A DNA stretch of 5,747 bases, from NCBI GenBank assembly GCA_019894875.1, contig JAGXNR010000162.1, forward strand, positions 1 to 5,747. Reading direction: 5' to 3'. The stretch is from Promethearchaeota archaeon. Its GTDB lineage: Archaea > Asgardarchaeota > Lokiarchaeia > Sigynarchaeales > SOKP01. Below, one piece after another: positions 1 through 4,821 of this stretch. The notes under the pieces were generated by a model. It was given only the letters and a program-made list of their open reading frames with translations, made no database searches and was not told where the DNA came from. Position 1 is the first letter of the stretch. Each line of letters starts with the position of its first letter. The translations under genes and the position numbers were made by a program.

Positions 1-530
1 CACCTATTGTGACTGATGGTTTAATTATAGGAGGGGGATCAACATTATTTGCCATCCTTTTTATAATAATCGCTACAATGTCCGCAGTTGCCTGTACCTA
101 TTTTGTAGGGAAATTTGCTGATAAATATGGAGCAAAAATTACATTTTTTCTTGTAGGTGCTTTATGGGGTATCGCATTAACTTTAGGGGTTGTATTAGTT
201 TTCGCAACACCTTATATCGATATTGGTTTCAATCTCCCCTTTATCCTTAGTCTTTTAATGGGAGTTGTAGCAGGACCTGCTCTAGGGGGAACATGGGTAG
301 CACAACGAATTATGATAATTGAACTTGCTCCTAAAGAAAAATTCGGGGAATTTTTTGGTTTTTCTAAACTAAGCGGAAAACTTTCTTCAGCGTTGGGTCC
401 ATTTATTTGGGGCACTGTCATGTTAACATACGATATAATAGGTAAAGCAGCGTATGGTTGGGCAATGATCTCTGTTGGTATTATAATGGGAATCGGAATA
501 TTTATCATATCCTTTGTAAAAAGGGATTAA
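1..530 (+). CDS. MFS transporter, Atg22/UMF1-like, C-terminal half (5' partial)
   Basis: This is the C-terminal part of a polytopic membrane transporter. The reading frame is open to the left edge (first full codon at base 3), so the GTG at base 9 is not a convincing start and the N-terminal half lies outside the window. Counting from that GTG, hydrophobic segments lie at about residues 12-34, 44-66, 74-95, 117-140 and 148-170, which fit TM8 to TM12 of a 12-helix MFS protein. The loop GKFADKYGAK at about 35-44 matches the MFS G-x3-D-[RK]-x-G-x-[RK] loop. The stretch around EFFGFSKLSGKLSSALGP (about 114-131) strongly resembles the conserved EFFG-x-(Y/F)-x-L-x-GK-x-SS-x-x-GP block of the Atg22/UMF1 branch. 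In yeast, Atg22 exports amino acids from the vacuole; for prokaryotic UMF1 proteins the substrate is generally unknown, and it cannot be inferred here. MFS membership is secure; the UMF1 assignment rests on that single block. Confidence 0.85.
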   Translation, partial: PIVTDGLIIGGGSTLFAILFIIIATMSAVACTYFVGKFADKYGAKITFFLVGALWGIALTLGVVLVFATPYIDIGFNLPFILSLLMGVVAGPALGGTWVAQRIMIIELAPKEKFGEFFGFSKLSGKLSSALGPFIWGTVMLTYDIIGKAAYGWAMISVGIIMGIGIFIISFVKRD

Positions 531-540
531 TCTACAAAAT

Positions 541-572
541 AATCTTATTTTTTTTATTTTTTCTCTATATTT
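541..572 (+). terminator. T-rich terminator after the MFS gene
   Basis: Ten bases after the stop codon there is a nearly uninterrupted T tract (T runs between 545 and 562, then TCTC and another T5). No strong hairpin precedes it. Archaeal RNA polymerase terminates at such U-rich tracts without needing a hairpin, so this is a likely end of the transporter transcript. Confidence 0.5.
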
Positions 573-659
573 TTAAATAAGGTGTTCCATTTATTCTAAG
601 TTCAAATATAGTTCAGTGTATTAAATTATAAATTCTCTAATTTCATTATTTTATTTAAT

Positions 660-685
660 TTAAGGCAAATTAAGGTAAATCTTAA
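660..685 (+). promoter_or_regulatory. Three phased TTAAG half-sites, candidate operator
   Basis: TTAAG occurs at 660-664 and 670-674, and its inverse CTTAA at 681-685. The first two sit inside a near-perfect tandem decamer (TAAGGCAAAT, then TAAGGTAAAT), and the second and third form an inverted pair with a 6-nt spacer. Spacing of 10 to 11 nt places the sites on one face of the helix, immediately upstream of the TATA-like element at about 690-700. Position and phasing suit a regulator-binding site or an extended BRE-like region. In such an AT-rich spacer, chance similarity is possible. Confidence 0.3.
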
Positions 686-688
686 TTT

Positions 689-700
689 CTATATTATATT
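689..700 (+). promoter_or_regulatory. TATA box of the TIGR04076-MBL unit
   Basis: The TATA-like sequence CTATATTATATT is centred about 23 nt before the ATG at 717. Archaeal transcription normally starts about 23-27 nt after the TATA centre, so the transcript would begin at or within a few bases of the start codon. The mRNA would be leaderless or nearly so, which agrees with the lack of a Shine-Dalgarno sequence. Confidence 0.45.
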
Positions 701-716
701 AAAAAAATGAAGAAAA

Positions 717-1028
717 ATGACAAAAATAAAAATAACAGTAATAAAACGATTTAGTCCACAAGATGTTTTTGGGCATGAATATAAAACACCAACTGGTAAA
801 AAGGTTGAAAAATGTTCTGTTTTTGAAGAAGGTCAAGAATGGGTAAGTGAAAATGGTGAGATGCCAGAAGATTTTTGTGGATGGGCTTGGACTGATTTGG
901 CCCGTAGTATGCATGTTTTACAATTTGGAGGAAATTATACTGGTTGGGCAGAAGATGGGACAATTTTTAATGCCTGTTCTGATGGGGTCAGACCCGTTTG
1001 TTTCAAATTAGAACGAATTGAAGAGTAA
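717..1028 (+). CDS. TIGR04076 family protein
   Basis: This 103-residue soluble protein matches the TIGR04076 family, which has no established biochemical role. Features typical of the family are an N-terminal KIKITVIKRF strand with a following DVFG (residues 3-19), a central FCGWAWTDL (53-61), LQFGG (68-72), and a C-terminal ACSDGVRPVCFKLERI (86-101). Four cysteines (33, 54, 87, 95) lie in or near the conserved blocks and could bind a metal or act in redox chemistry, but that is conjecture. The length is that of a complete family member. The ATG at 717 is chosen because the only nearby alternative, an ATG at 707, is in another frame. The next gene follows after 25 nt on the same strand, so the two are probably co-transcribed. 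Family assignment is from memory of its conserved blocks. Confidence 0.82.
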   Translation: MTKIKITVIKRFSPQDVFGHEYKTPTGKKVEKCSVFEEGQEWVSENGEMPEDFCGWAWTDLARSMHVLQFGGNYTGWAEDGTIFNACSDGVRPVCFKLERIEE

Positions 1029-1034
1029 GAGTAT

Positions 1035-1049
1035 TTCTACACGGTAGAA
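1035..1049. repeat. Perfect 6-bp inverted repeat in the spacer between the TIGR04076 and MBL genes
   Basis: TTCTAC (1035-1040) and GTAGAA (1044-1049) are exact reverse complements separated by ACG. The element lies 4 nt before the ATG of the downstream gene. As RNA it would form a short hairpin next to that start codon; as DNA it could be a small dyad for a repressor. It has no T tract after it, so it is not an intrinsic terminator. Confidence 0.45.
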
Positions 1050-1053
1050 TAAA

Positions 1054-1881
1054 ATGAAAGCAACAAAATTAGATTTTAAATCTCTTTATTTTGATTTATT
1101 TGAATTACATCCAGGAATATACGCTGCAATATCCCACGTTTCCTCAAACGCAGGTTTTTTCGATCTCGGAAACCACTTAATAATCTTCGACACATTAATG
1201 GATCCATTTGCCACTGATGATCTTCTTAAAGCTTCAAAACAATATACCAATAAGGAACCTACCTTTCTAATAAATAGCCATTATCATATGGATCACTTAT
1301 TCGGGAATCGGAAGTTTAGAAGTGAAGTTCCAATCATAAGCAATGCTGAGACGTTATTTGAATATCATAGAACATCAGAAGAAAGGCTCAATCAATTCAG
1401 AGGGCAAAGTGAAGCGGAGCTAAAAAGAATTGATGAAGAATTAAAAAAAGAAACAGATCAAAATAAAATCCTCGAGATGAAGAATGATATTAGCGCTTGG
1501 AATGAAATAATGAGTCCCAGTTTTAAATTACGCCCACCTGACTTTATAATCAACGATTCAGTAGTAATTAAAGGAACAACTAGGGAAATTGACCTAATTC
1601 AAATTGGAGAAGCCCATACAAAGGGGGATCTTATTGGATATTTTAAAAATGAAAAAATTTGTTTCACAGGAGATCTATTATTCGAAAAAACTGATCCTAG
1701 TTGGGTTTCTGGACCAGGAGCATTCACATTTGCAGTAAATCCTAAGCGACATATTGATTTTCTTCAGGAATATTTACAAAAGGATATCGATGTGTTTGTT
1801 CCGGGGCATGGAAATCTTTGTACTAAGAAAGAACTACAAGAAAATATTGAGTTCATAGAAGAGTATTTTTTAAAGGATTAA
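1054..1881 (+). CDS. Metallo-beta-lactamase-fold hydrolase
   Basis: This 275-residue cytoplasmic protein has the complete set of metal ligands of the metallo-beta-lactamase fold. The signature is SHYHMDH at 75-81 (His76, His78, Asp80, His81), followed by His188 in GEAHTKGD, Asp207 in FTGDLLF, and His252 in VPGHGN. All ligands for a two-metal (usually zinc) hydrolase centre are present, so it is probably active. Between the HxHxDH motif and His188 there is a long, charged, probably helical insertion (about 103-153, rich in Glu, Lys and Arg), which often shapes the substrate pocket in this superfamily. The AHTxGD form resembles cyclase/hydrolase-type and SoxH-like members more than glyoxalase II or RNase Z. 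The substrate cannot be told from sequence. It lies 25 nt after the TIGR04076 gene, and a T7 tract follows its stop. No signal peptide is visible. Confidence 0.88.
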   Translation: MKATKLDFKSLYFDLFELHPGIYAAISHVSSNAGFFDLGNHLIIFDTLMDPFATDDLLKASKQYTNKEPTFLINSHYHMDHLFGNRKFRSEVPIISNAETLFEYHRTSEERLNQFRGQSEAELKRIDEELKKETDQNKILEMKNDISAWNEIMSPSFKLRPPDFIINDSVVIKGTTREIDLIQIGEAHTKGDLIGYFKNEKICFTGDLLFEKTDPSWVSGPGAFTFAVNPKRHIDFLQEYLQKDIDVFVPGHGNLCTKKELQENIEFIEEYFLKD

Positions 1882-1892
1882 GACCATTCTGA

Positions 1893-1914
1893 TCTTCTTA
1901 ACTCTCTTTTTTTA
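1893..1914 (+). terminator. T-tract terminator after the MBL gene
   Basis: A pyrimidine-rich stretch ends in a T7 run at 1907-1913, beginning 25 nt after the MBL stop codon. It suits archaeal U-tract termination and would separate the two-gene unit from the acetyltransferase gene. Confidence 0.45.
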
Positions 1915-1985
1915 TATAGATATATTAGGATTTTTATCTTATAGGAAAATTTGGTATAAAACTTTTAATCTATTAAGCATTTCGT

Positions 1986-1998
1986 TCTAATATATTAC
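1986..1998 (+). promoter_or_regulatory. TATA box of the Eis-like acetyltransferase gene
   Basis: CTAATATATTACT is centred about 28 nt before the ATG at 2021. This fits a near-leaderless transcript starting just before that ATG and favours it over the in-frame GTG at 2012, which would be only about 19 nt from the TATA centre. Confidence 0.4.
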
Positions 1999-2020
1999 TG
2001 AAATTAATATTGTGATCAAA

Positions 2021-3223
2021 ATGAAAGGAAATTTTAAGATTCGTAAATTAACTGAAGAGGATCGTGAAGCATATAGAAAACTAATGCGTTATGCATTTGA
2101 AACTTCAAAAAACAATTATGAAGAAATACGTTATCCTTCTGATAAAACTCCTATGTATCCTATGTATTATGCCGCGTTTGATGACGATTTGATGGTAGCT
2201 GGAGCAGGAATGATCCCATTTGAAATCAGAATGCGTTCTCAAGAATTTAAGATGTATGGTGTAGCAGGCGTTGCTTCAAAACCAGAATATCGTAATAAAG
2301 GTATTATTAGAGAAATAATGATAGAGATGTTTAAAGATATGCATGAAAATAATATTCCGATATCAGTACTATATCCATTTAAACACTCCTTTTATGAAAT
2401 GTTAGGATATAAACTTGTTGATGAACGTTTTTATTATCAATTCAAAACCTCGGATATTATCTACAAGGATACCAATTATACCATGAAAGAAGTCGTAAGA
2501 ATTGATGATGATATTAGAAGTGTCTATGATAAAGCTATTCTTAATTTTGATTACATCGCAAAAAGACCTCAAATAGGTTATTGGAGAGATCATTATAAAA
2601 ATAACTATAAATTTATTTGTTTTAACGGAAATCAGCCCGTTGGTTATGTTATACTCTATTTTGCGACTAAAAATGATTCGTTCCTAAAAAGTCCAGAGAA
2701 AACGATAATAATTCGAGAAACTTTCTGGCTTGATCAAAATGCTAAGCAGACGATATTTAATTTCCTTTGGAGTCATCGAGATCAACGAAAATACATAGCT
2801 AGTACTTTTCCCAAACATGAAAATGTAATGGATCTGCTTAAAACACCTCGGATTGAACGTAGAATTATTGGGGACAATTCTCAATTGAGAATAATAGATG
2901 TAAAAACGGTTTTAGAGAATTTGAAATATCCACGAGATAATTTTTCGATAACTTTCCGTGTTAAGGATGAATTTTGCTCATGGAATAATGGAGTAATCAA
3001 TATAAAATCAAAAGAAAAAGAAATTAATGTTGAATTTCATGAGTCATCAAATGATTCTGTGGATATAGAAATCAATATTGGTCATTTAGCACAATTGCTT
3101 GCAGGTTTTAGGTCACCCAAGGATTTATTAGATTTTGGGTTTATTTCTGTAAATAACAATAAGATTAAACTACTTCAAGATTTATTTCCCTTGACAAATA
3201 ATTATTTACACGATTTTTTCTGA
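2021..3223 (+). CDS. Eis-type GNAT N-acetyltransferase
   Basis: This 400-residue protein is probably an acetyl-CoA-dependent N-acetyltransferase of the Eis (enhanced intracellular survival) family. The N-terminal GNAT domain (about 1-145) carries the acetyl-CoA loop as VAGVASKPEYRNKGIIR (81-97, with R-x-x-G at 91-94). A second, divergent GNAT-like region follows (about 150-300), then an SCP2-like C-terminal domain (about 305-400) with the typical HLAQLLAGFRSP block (355-366) and LFP ending. In Mycobacterium tuberculosis Eis, Tyr126 is the general acid and the C-terminal Phe carboxylate the general base. Here Tyr125 in HSFYEMLGY aligns with that tyrosine and the protein ends in HDFF, so the catalytic set looks intact. 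Length is close to Mtb Eis (about 400). Bacterial relatives acetylate aminoglycosides or protein lysines; the substrate here is unknown. An in-frame GTG at 2012 would add three residues, but TATA spacing favours the ATG. Confidence 0.85.
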   Translation: MKGNFKIRKLTEEDREAYRKLMRYAFETSKNNYEEIRYPSDKTPMYPMYYAAFDDDLMVAGAGMIPFEIRMRSQEFKMYGVAGVASKPEYRNKGIIREIMIEMFKDMHENNIPISVLYPFKHSFYEMLGYKLVDERFYYQFKTSDIIYKDTNYTMKEVVRIDDDIRSVYDKAILNFDYIAKRPQIGYWRDHYKNNYKFICFNGNQPVGYVILYFATKNDSFLKSPEKTIIIRETFWLDQNAKQTIFNFLWSHRDQRKYIASTFPKHENVMDLLKTPRIERRIIGDNSQLRIIDVKTVLENLKYPRDNFSITFRVKDEFCSWNNGVINIKSKEKEINVEFHESSNDSVDIEINIGHLAQLLAGFRSPKDLLDFGFISVNNNKIKLLQDLFPLTNNYLHDFF

Positions 3224-3236
3224 AATGTCGAAAAAT

Positions 3237-3268
3237 CATTATTTTTTATTTAAAAATCTTTGGTTTTG
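3237..3268 (+). terminator. Weak T-rich terminator after the acetyltransferase gene
   Basis: T6 at 3242-3247, a further T3, and later TTTGGTTTT follow the stop codon within 45 nt. The tracts are interrupted, so the call is weak; it rests on position and composition only. Confidence 0.3.
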
Positions 3269-3299
3269 ATGAGTATTATATATCCCGACTTCATTAGCT

Positions 3300-3311
3300 A
3301 TTTATATTAAT
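3300..3311 (+). promoter_or_regulatory. TATA box of small array gene 1
   Basis: ATTTATATTAAT is centred about 44 nt before the ATG at 3349. It predicts a transcript start near 3331 and a leader of roughly 18 nt. A second candidate, TATTATATAT at 3274-3283, lies further upstream. Confidence 0.35.
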
Positions 3312-3348
3312 AAGTTGAAAATGACACTCACACAAAAAGAAAATCATT

Positions 3349-3564
3349 ATGACTATTGAAGAGAAAATCATAATTTTTCGAGAAATTATTGATCAATTTA
3401 AAAAAGATTTCTATCCGGATATTTCAGCCGCGGTAATTTCATTCAAAAATATCGGAATTAAGGATGAAAGTAAATACATTTACGATGGACATGAAAAAAT
3501 CCCCTTTAATGAAAGACACTCCACATATCAGGAGATTTTCATTAATAAATTTTTACATAGTTAA
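3349..3564 (+). CDS. Small hypothetical protein, array member 1
   Basis: I do not recognise this 71-residue acidic/basic mixed protein. It has no signal peptide, membrane segment or cysteine. An N-terminal amphipathic helix is likely (residues 3-20), followed by FYPDIS (21-26), a short strand, and the C-terminal motif IYDGHEKIPFNE (44-55) with QEIFINKFL (61-69). From residue 21 to the end it aligns without gaps with residues 24-74 of the gene at 4078, with 19 of 51 identities by hand count. This establishes it as a real gene and a paralogue. The conserved pieces are F-[YF]-P-[DN]-IS, IY-[DN]-G-x-E-x-IPF-x-E and I-x-I-x2-FL. It has its own TATA-like element and lies 125 nt after the acetyltransferase stop. 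Function unknown. Confidence 0.7.
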   Translation: MTIEEKIIIFREIIDQFKKDFYPDISAAVISFKNIGIKDESKYIYDGHEKIPFNERHSTYQEIFINKFLHS

Positions 3565-3609
3565 GATACTTCTTCTATAAGATTAAAAATTAGGAAAAAA
3601 AACTGTCTG

Positions 3610-3619
3610 TTTTTATACA
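3610..3619 (+). promoter_or_regulatory. TATA box of small array gene 2
   Basis: TTTTTATACA is centred about 38 nt before the ATG at 3653 and would give a leader of about 12 nt. The evidence is composition and spacing alone. The same T run could also terminate the preceding gene. Confidence 0.3.
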
Positions 3620-3652
3620 TCAATTAAGATAATTCGTAAATGATATAGTATT

Positions 3653-3970
3653 ATGATGACAATAGTGAATTCCAGAAATATTGAACAACAGGTTGAGGAT
3701 TTTCTAGATAATTCTTTTAACACAGAAGATAATTTCATTAACAGTGAAATTCAGAAGAAGAGGTTTTTTTTGTTGTCAAAACTCGTTGCAGATTTATTTA
3801 ATTGTAAAAATTCAGCAGTATGCTTTCATAATGTTTCGAATTTAATAGTTCTAATTCTGGATATCTATAATGGAAAATTTCCCGTAGATTTGTACTCTAA
3901 CGGGGAAGCAAAATCGATAAAAAAAAGCAGAAATGACTTTAAGCATATAATAAAAGAGAATTTGCTTTAA
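3653..3970 (+). CDS. Small hypothetical protein, array member 2 (divergent, longer)
   Basis: This 105-residue protein is unrecognised. Its first part (about 8-50) is predicted helical and unlike its neighbours. Residues 53-61 (NSAVCFHNV) resemble SAAVISFKNI of member 1. Its end, DLYSNGEAKSI (79-89) with NDFKHIIKENLL (94-105), parallels DIYNGEELIPF and LDFKDILIHEFL of member 3. A second near-copy of the motif, DIYNG, lies at 70-74, so the turn may be duplicated. Cysteines are at 51 and 57. The similarity is too short to prove common descent but, with the tandem arrangement, it makes membership of the same family likely. Two adjacent ATG codons (3653 and 3656) could each be the start; the second gives an MTI start like that of member 1. 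It has 88- and 107-nt spacers on either side. Confidence 0.6.
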   Translation: MMTIVNSRNIEQQVEDFLDNSFNTEDNFINSEIQKKRFFLLSKLVADLFNCKNSAVCFHNVSNLIVLILDIYNGKFPVDLYSNGEAKSIKKSRNDFKHIIKENLL

Positions 3971-4011
3971 TGACCGAAATTATCTAAGCAACGAATATCA
4001 CTAAATTTGTC

Positions 4012-4024
4012 GGGTGTTTTTTCT
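4012..4024 (+). terminator. T-tract terminator after small array gene 2
   Basis: CGGGTGTTTTTTCTT, with T6 at about 4017-4022, lies roughly 45 nt after the stop of member 2 and before the TATA-like element of member 3. No stable hairpin precedes it. Confidence 0.3.
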
Positions 4025-4037
4025 TAAATAATTATAA

Positions 4038-4049
4038 TATTATATTAAA
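4038..4049 (+). promoter_or_regulatory. TATA box of small array gene 3
   Basis: TATTATATTAAA is centred about 34 nt before the TTG start at 4078 and predicts transcription starting near 4070. The whole stretch from 4025 is nearly pure A/T, so the exact box is uncertain. Confidence 0.35.
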
Positions 4050-4077
4050 CATAAAAAGAAATGGGTAGGGGTTTGAA

Positions 4078-4302
4078 TTGAGCTTAAAAGCAGAATTTAA
4101 AAAAATAGATATTTTAGACCAAGGTCATGTATTTGAGAAAATTGAATTTTTTCCCAACATATCATATTTAATCATCCCTTTTTCGGTTGCATTTGAAAAA
4201 AATGACCCTCCAGATATATACAATGGAGAGGAACTAATTCCTTTTAAGGAAAAAGATCTTGATTTTAAAGATATTTTAATTCATGAGTTTTTAAACGATT
4301 AA
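4078..4302 (+). CDS. Small hypothetical protein, array member 3 (TTG start)
   Basis: This 74-residue protein is unrecognised but is a paralogue of the gene at 3349. FFPNIS (24-29), DIYNGEELIPFKE (46-58) and KDILIHEFL (64-72) match in register with a constant offset of three residues. No in-frame ATG exists: the frame is closed by TAG at 4066-4068, and TTG at 4078 is the only plausible initiator. The ATG at 4061 is in another frame and stops after six codons. AGGGG at 4067-4071 lies 6 nt before the TTG and may be a weak ribosome-binding site. If the TATA estimate is right, though, it would sit at the very 5' end of the mRNA. No membrane segment, signal peptide or cysteine. The stop codon is 8 nt from the stop of the convergent RING-type gene. 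Function unknown. Confidence 0.65.
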   Translation: MSLKAEFKKIDILDQGHVFEKIEFFPNISYLIIPFSVAFEKNDPPDIYNGEELIPFKEKDLDFKDILIHEFLND

Positions 4303-4303
4303 A

Positions 4304-4312
4304 TTTTTTTTT
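4304..4312 (+). terminator. T9 terminator of the small-gene array
   Basis: An unbroken run of nine T begins one base after the stop codon of member 3 and runs into the stop codon of the convergent gene. It should end + strand transcription. On the - strand it reads as A9 and gives no termination signal for the opposite gene. Confidence 0.5.
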
Positions 4313-4640
4313 ATATTCTTCTTGTGTTAGTTATCGCTTTTATAGGCATAAGAAATACATTAAGACATAATGGACAAGAATTATATTTTAACAGCCAGGA
4401 TTCTATGCATGTGGCGTGGTATAGACCATTACAAAACGAGCATTCTATTGTAGCATGTTTATTCGGATTGATAAATTTGTGACAAATTATACACTGTTTC
4501 ATTGAATTTGTTGATTTCTTGGCTTTTTTCAACTTGATTCCACAAAAACAACAGTAATTTAATTTCGATAAATTCAATCCTAATAATTTTTTCCCACAAT
4601 AAGGGCAATAGTTTATTTTAGAAATGCTCAATTTAATCAC
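4311..4640 (-). CDS. Zinc-ribbon plus RING/PHD-like finger protein
   Basis: This 109-residue protein is built almost wholly of zinc-binding modules. The first is a zinc ribbon with knuckles CPYCG (Cys12, Cys15) and CCFCG (Cys30, Cys33). The second is a treble-clef finger with Cys50-x2-Cys53, Cys67-x2-Cys70, His75-x2-Cys78 and Cys89-x2-Cys92. The hydrophobic pattern YHATCIESWL then CPLC (74-92) is that of RING-H2 E3 ubiquitin ligases. However, the ligand order C4HC3, with C-x2-C in place of C-x-H, is PHD/RING-variant-like. RING fingers recruit E2 enzymes, and Asgard archaea are known to encode ubiquitin, E1 and E2 homologues, so an E3-like role is reasonable but unproven; protein or nucleic-acid binding is the alternative. 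The start is GTG at 4640, because TAA precedes it directly; TTG at 4631 is possible. An ATG at codon 47 would leave only the finger. Confidence 0.78.
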   Translation of the reverse strand: MIKLSISKINYCPYCGKKLLGLNLSKLNYCCFCGIKLKKAKKSTNSMKQCIICHKFINPNKHATIECSFCNGLYHATCIESWLLKYNSCPLCLNVFLMPIKAITNTRRI

Positions 4641-4708
4641 TTATTATTATAAGGTTTTTAACTATCTACTGTAAAAAAACATAAAAGAGCTTTTCCGAGT
4701 CCAATTTT

Positions 4709-4741
4709 TAATTAAAAAAATCAAAAAAAGAGAAAAATTAC
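4709..4741 (-). terminator. T-rich terminator after the alpha/beta hydrolase gene (- strand)
   Basis: Read on the - strand, this stretch contains T5, T7 and T7 runs within about 30 nt, starting about 80 nt after the hydrolase stop codon. It should end that transcript before the RING-type gene, which suggests the two - strand genes are transcribed separately. The rest of the 181-nt spacer (4641-4821) shows nothing else convincing. Confidence 0.45.
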
Positions 4742-4821
4742 TTAAACTTAATTATACTCTTTGAATTTTCATAGAATTTCCTTTTCATTTATAAAATTTA
4801 GAGAGAGGAAATAAGAAAAGT

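Noticed and set aside
212..508. 98-codon open frame on the - strand inside the transporter gene
   Set aside because: It is antisense to strongly conserved MFS helices, and its product is a low-complexity Ile/Pro-rich sequence with no family features.
699..963. Two overlapping - strand open frames of about 70 codons opposite the TIGR04076 gene
   Set aside because: The + strand frame matches a known family over its full length; the antisense products resemble nothing and lack promoters.
2402..2884. Two - strand open frames inside the acetyltransferase gene
   Set aside because: Both lie antisense to a complete, conserved 400-residue protein and look like composition-driven shadows.
3264..3300. 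Box C-like TGATGA as part of a C/D guide RNA
   Set aside because: No box D (CTGA) or C'/D' pair lies at suitable spacing downstream.
3321..3359. 12-codon open frame overlapping the start of small array gene 1
   Set aside because: It begins upstream of the transcript start predicted from the TATA-like element, is not in frame, and such short frames are expected by chance. A leader peptide is possible but unsupported.
3349..4302. The small array proteins as ubiquitin-like modifiers for the neighbouring RING-type protein
   Set aside because: The IYDGxExIPF segment faintly recalls the ubiquitin IFAGKQLEDG turn, but none of the three ends in a Gly-Gly, no processing site is visible and the match is too short.
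3349..4302. The small array as toxin-antitoxin pairs
   Set aside because: The genes are paralogues with separate spacers of about 90-107 nt rather than overlapping toxin and antitoxin pairs, and no nuclease or DNA-binding motif is seen.
4683..4694. AAAAG-AG-CTTTT inverted repeat in the 4641-4821 spacer
   Set aside because: A 2-nt loop and an almost all-A/T stem are expected by chance in a spacer of this composition.
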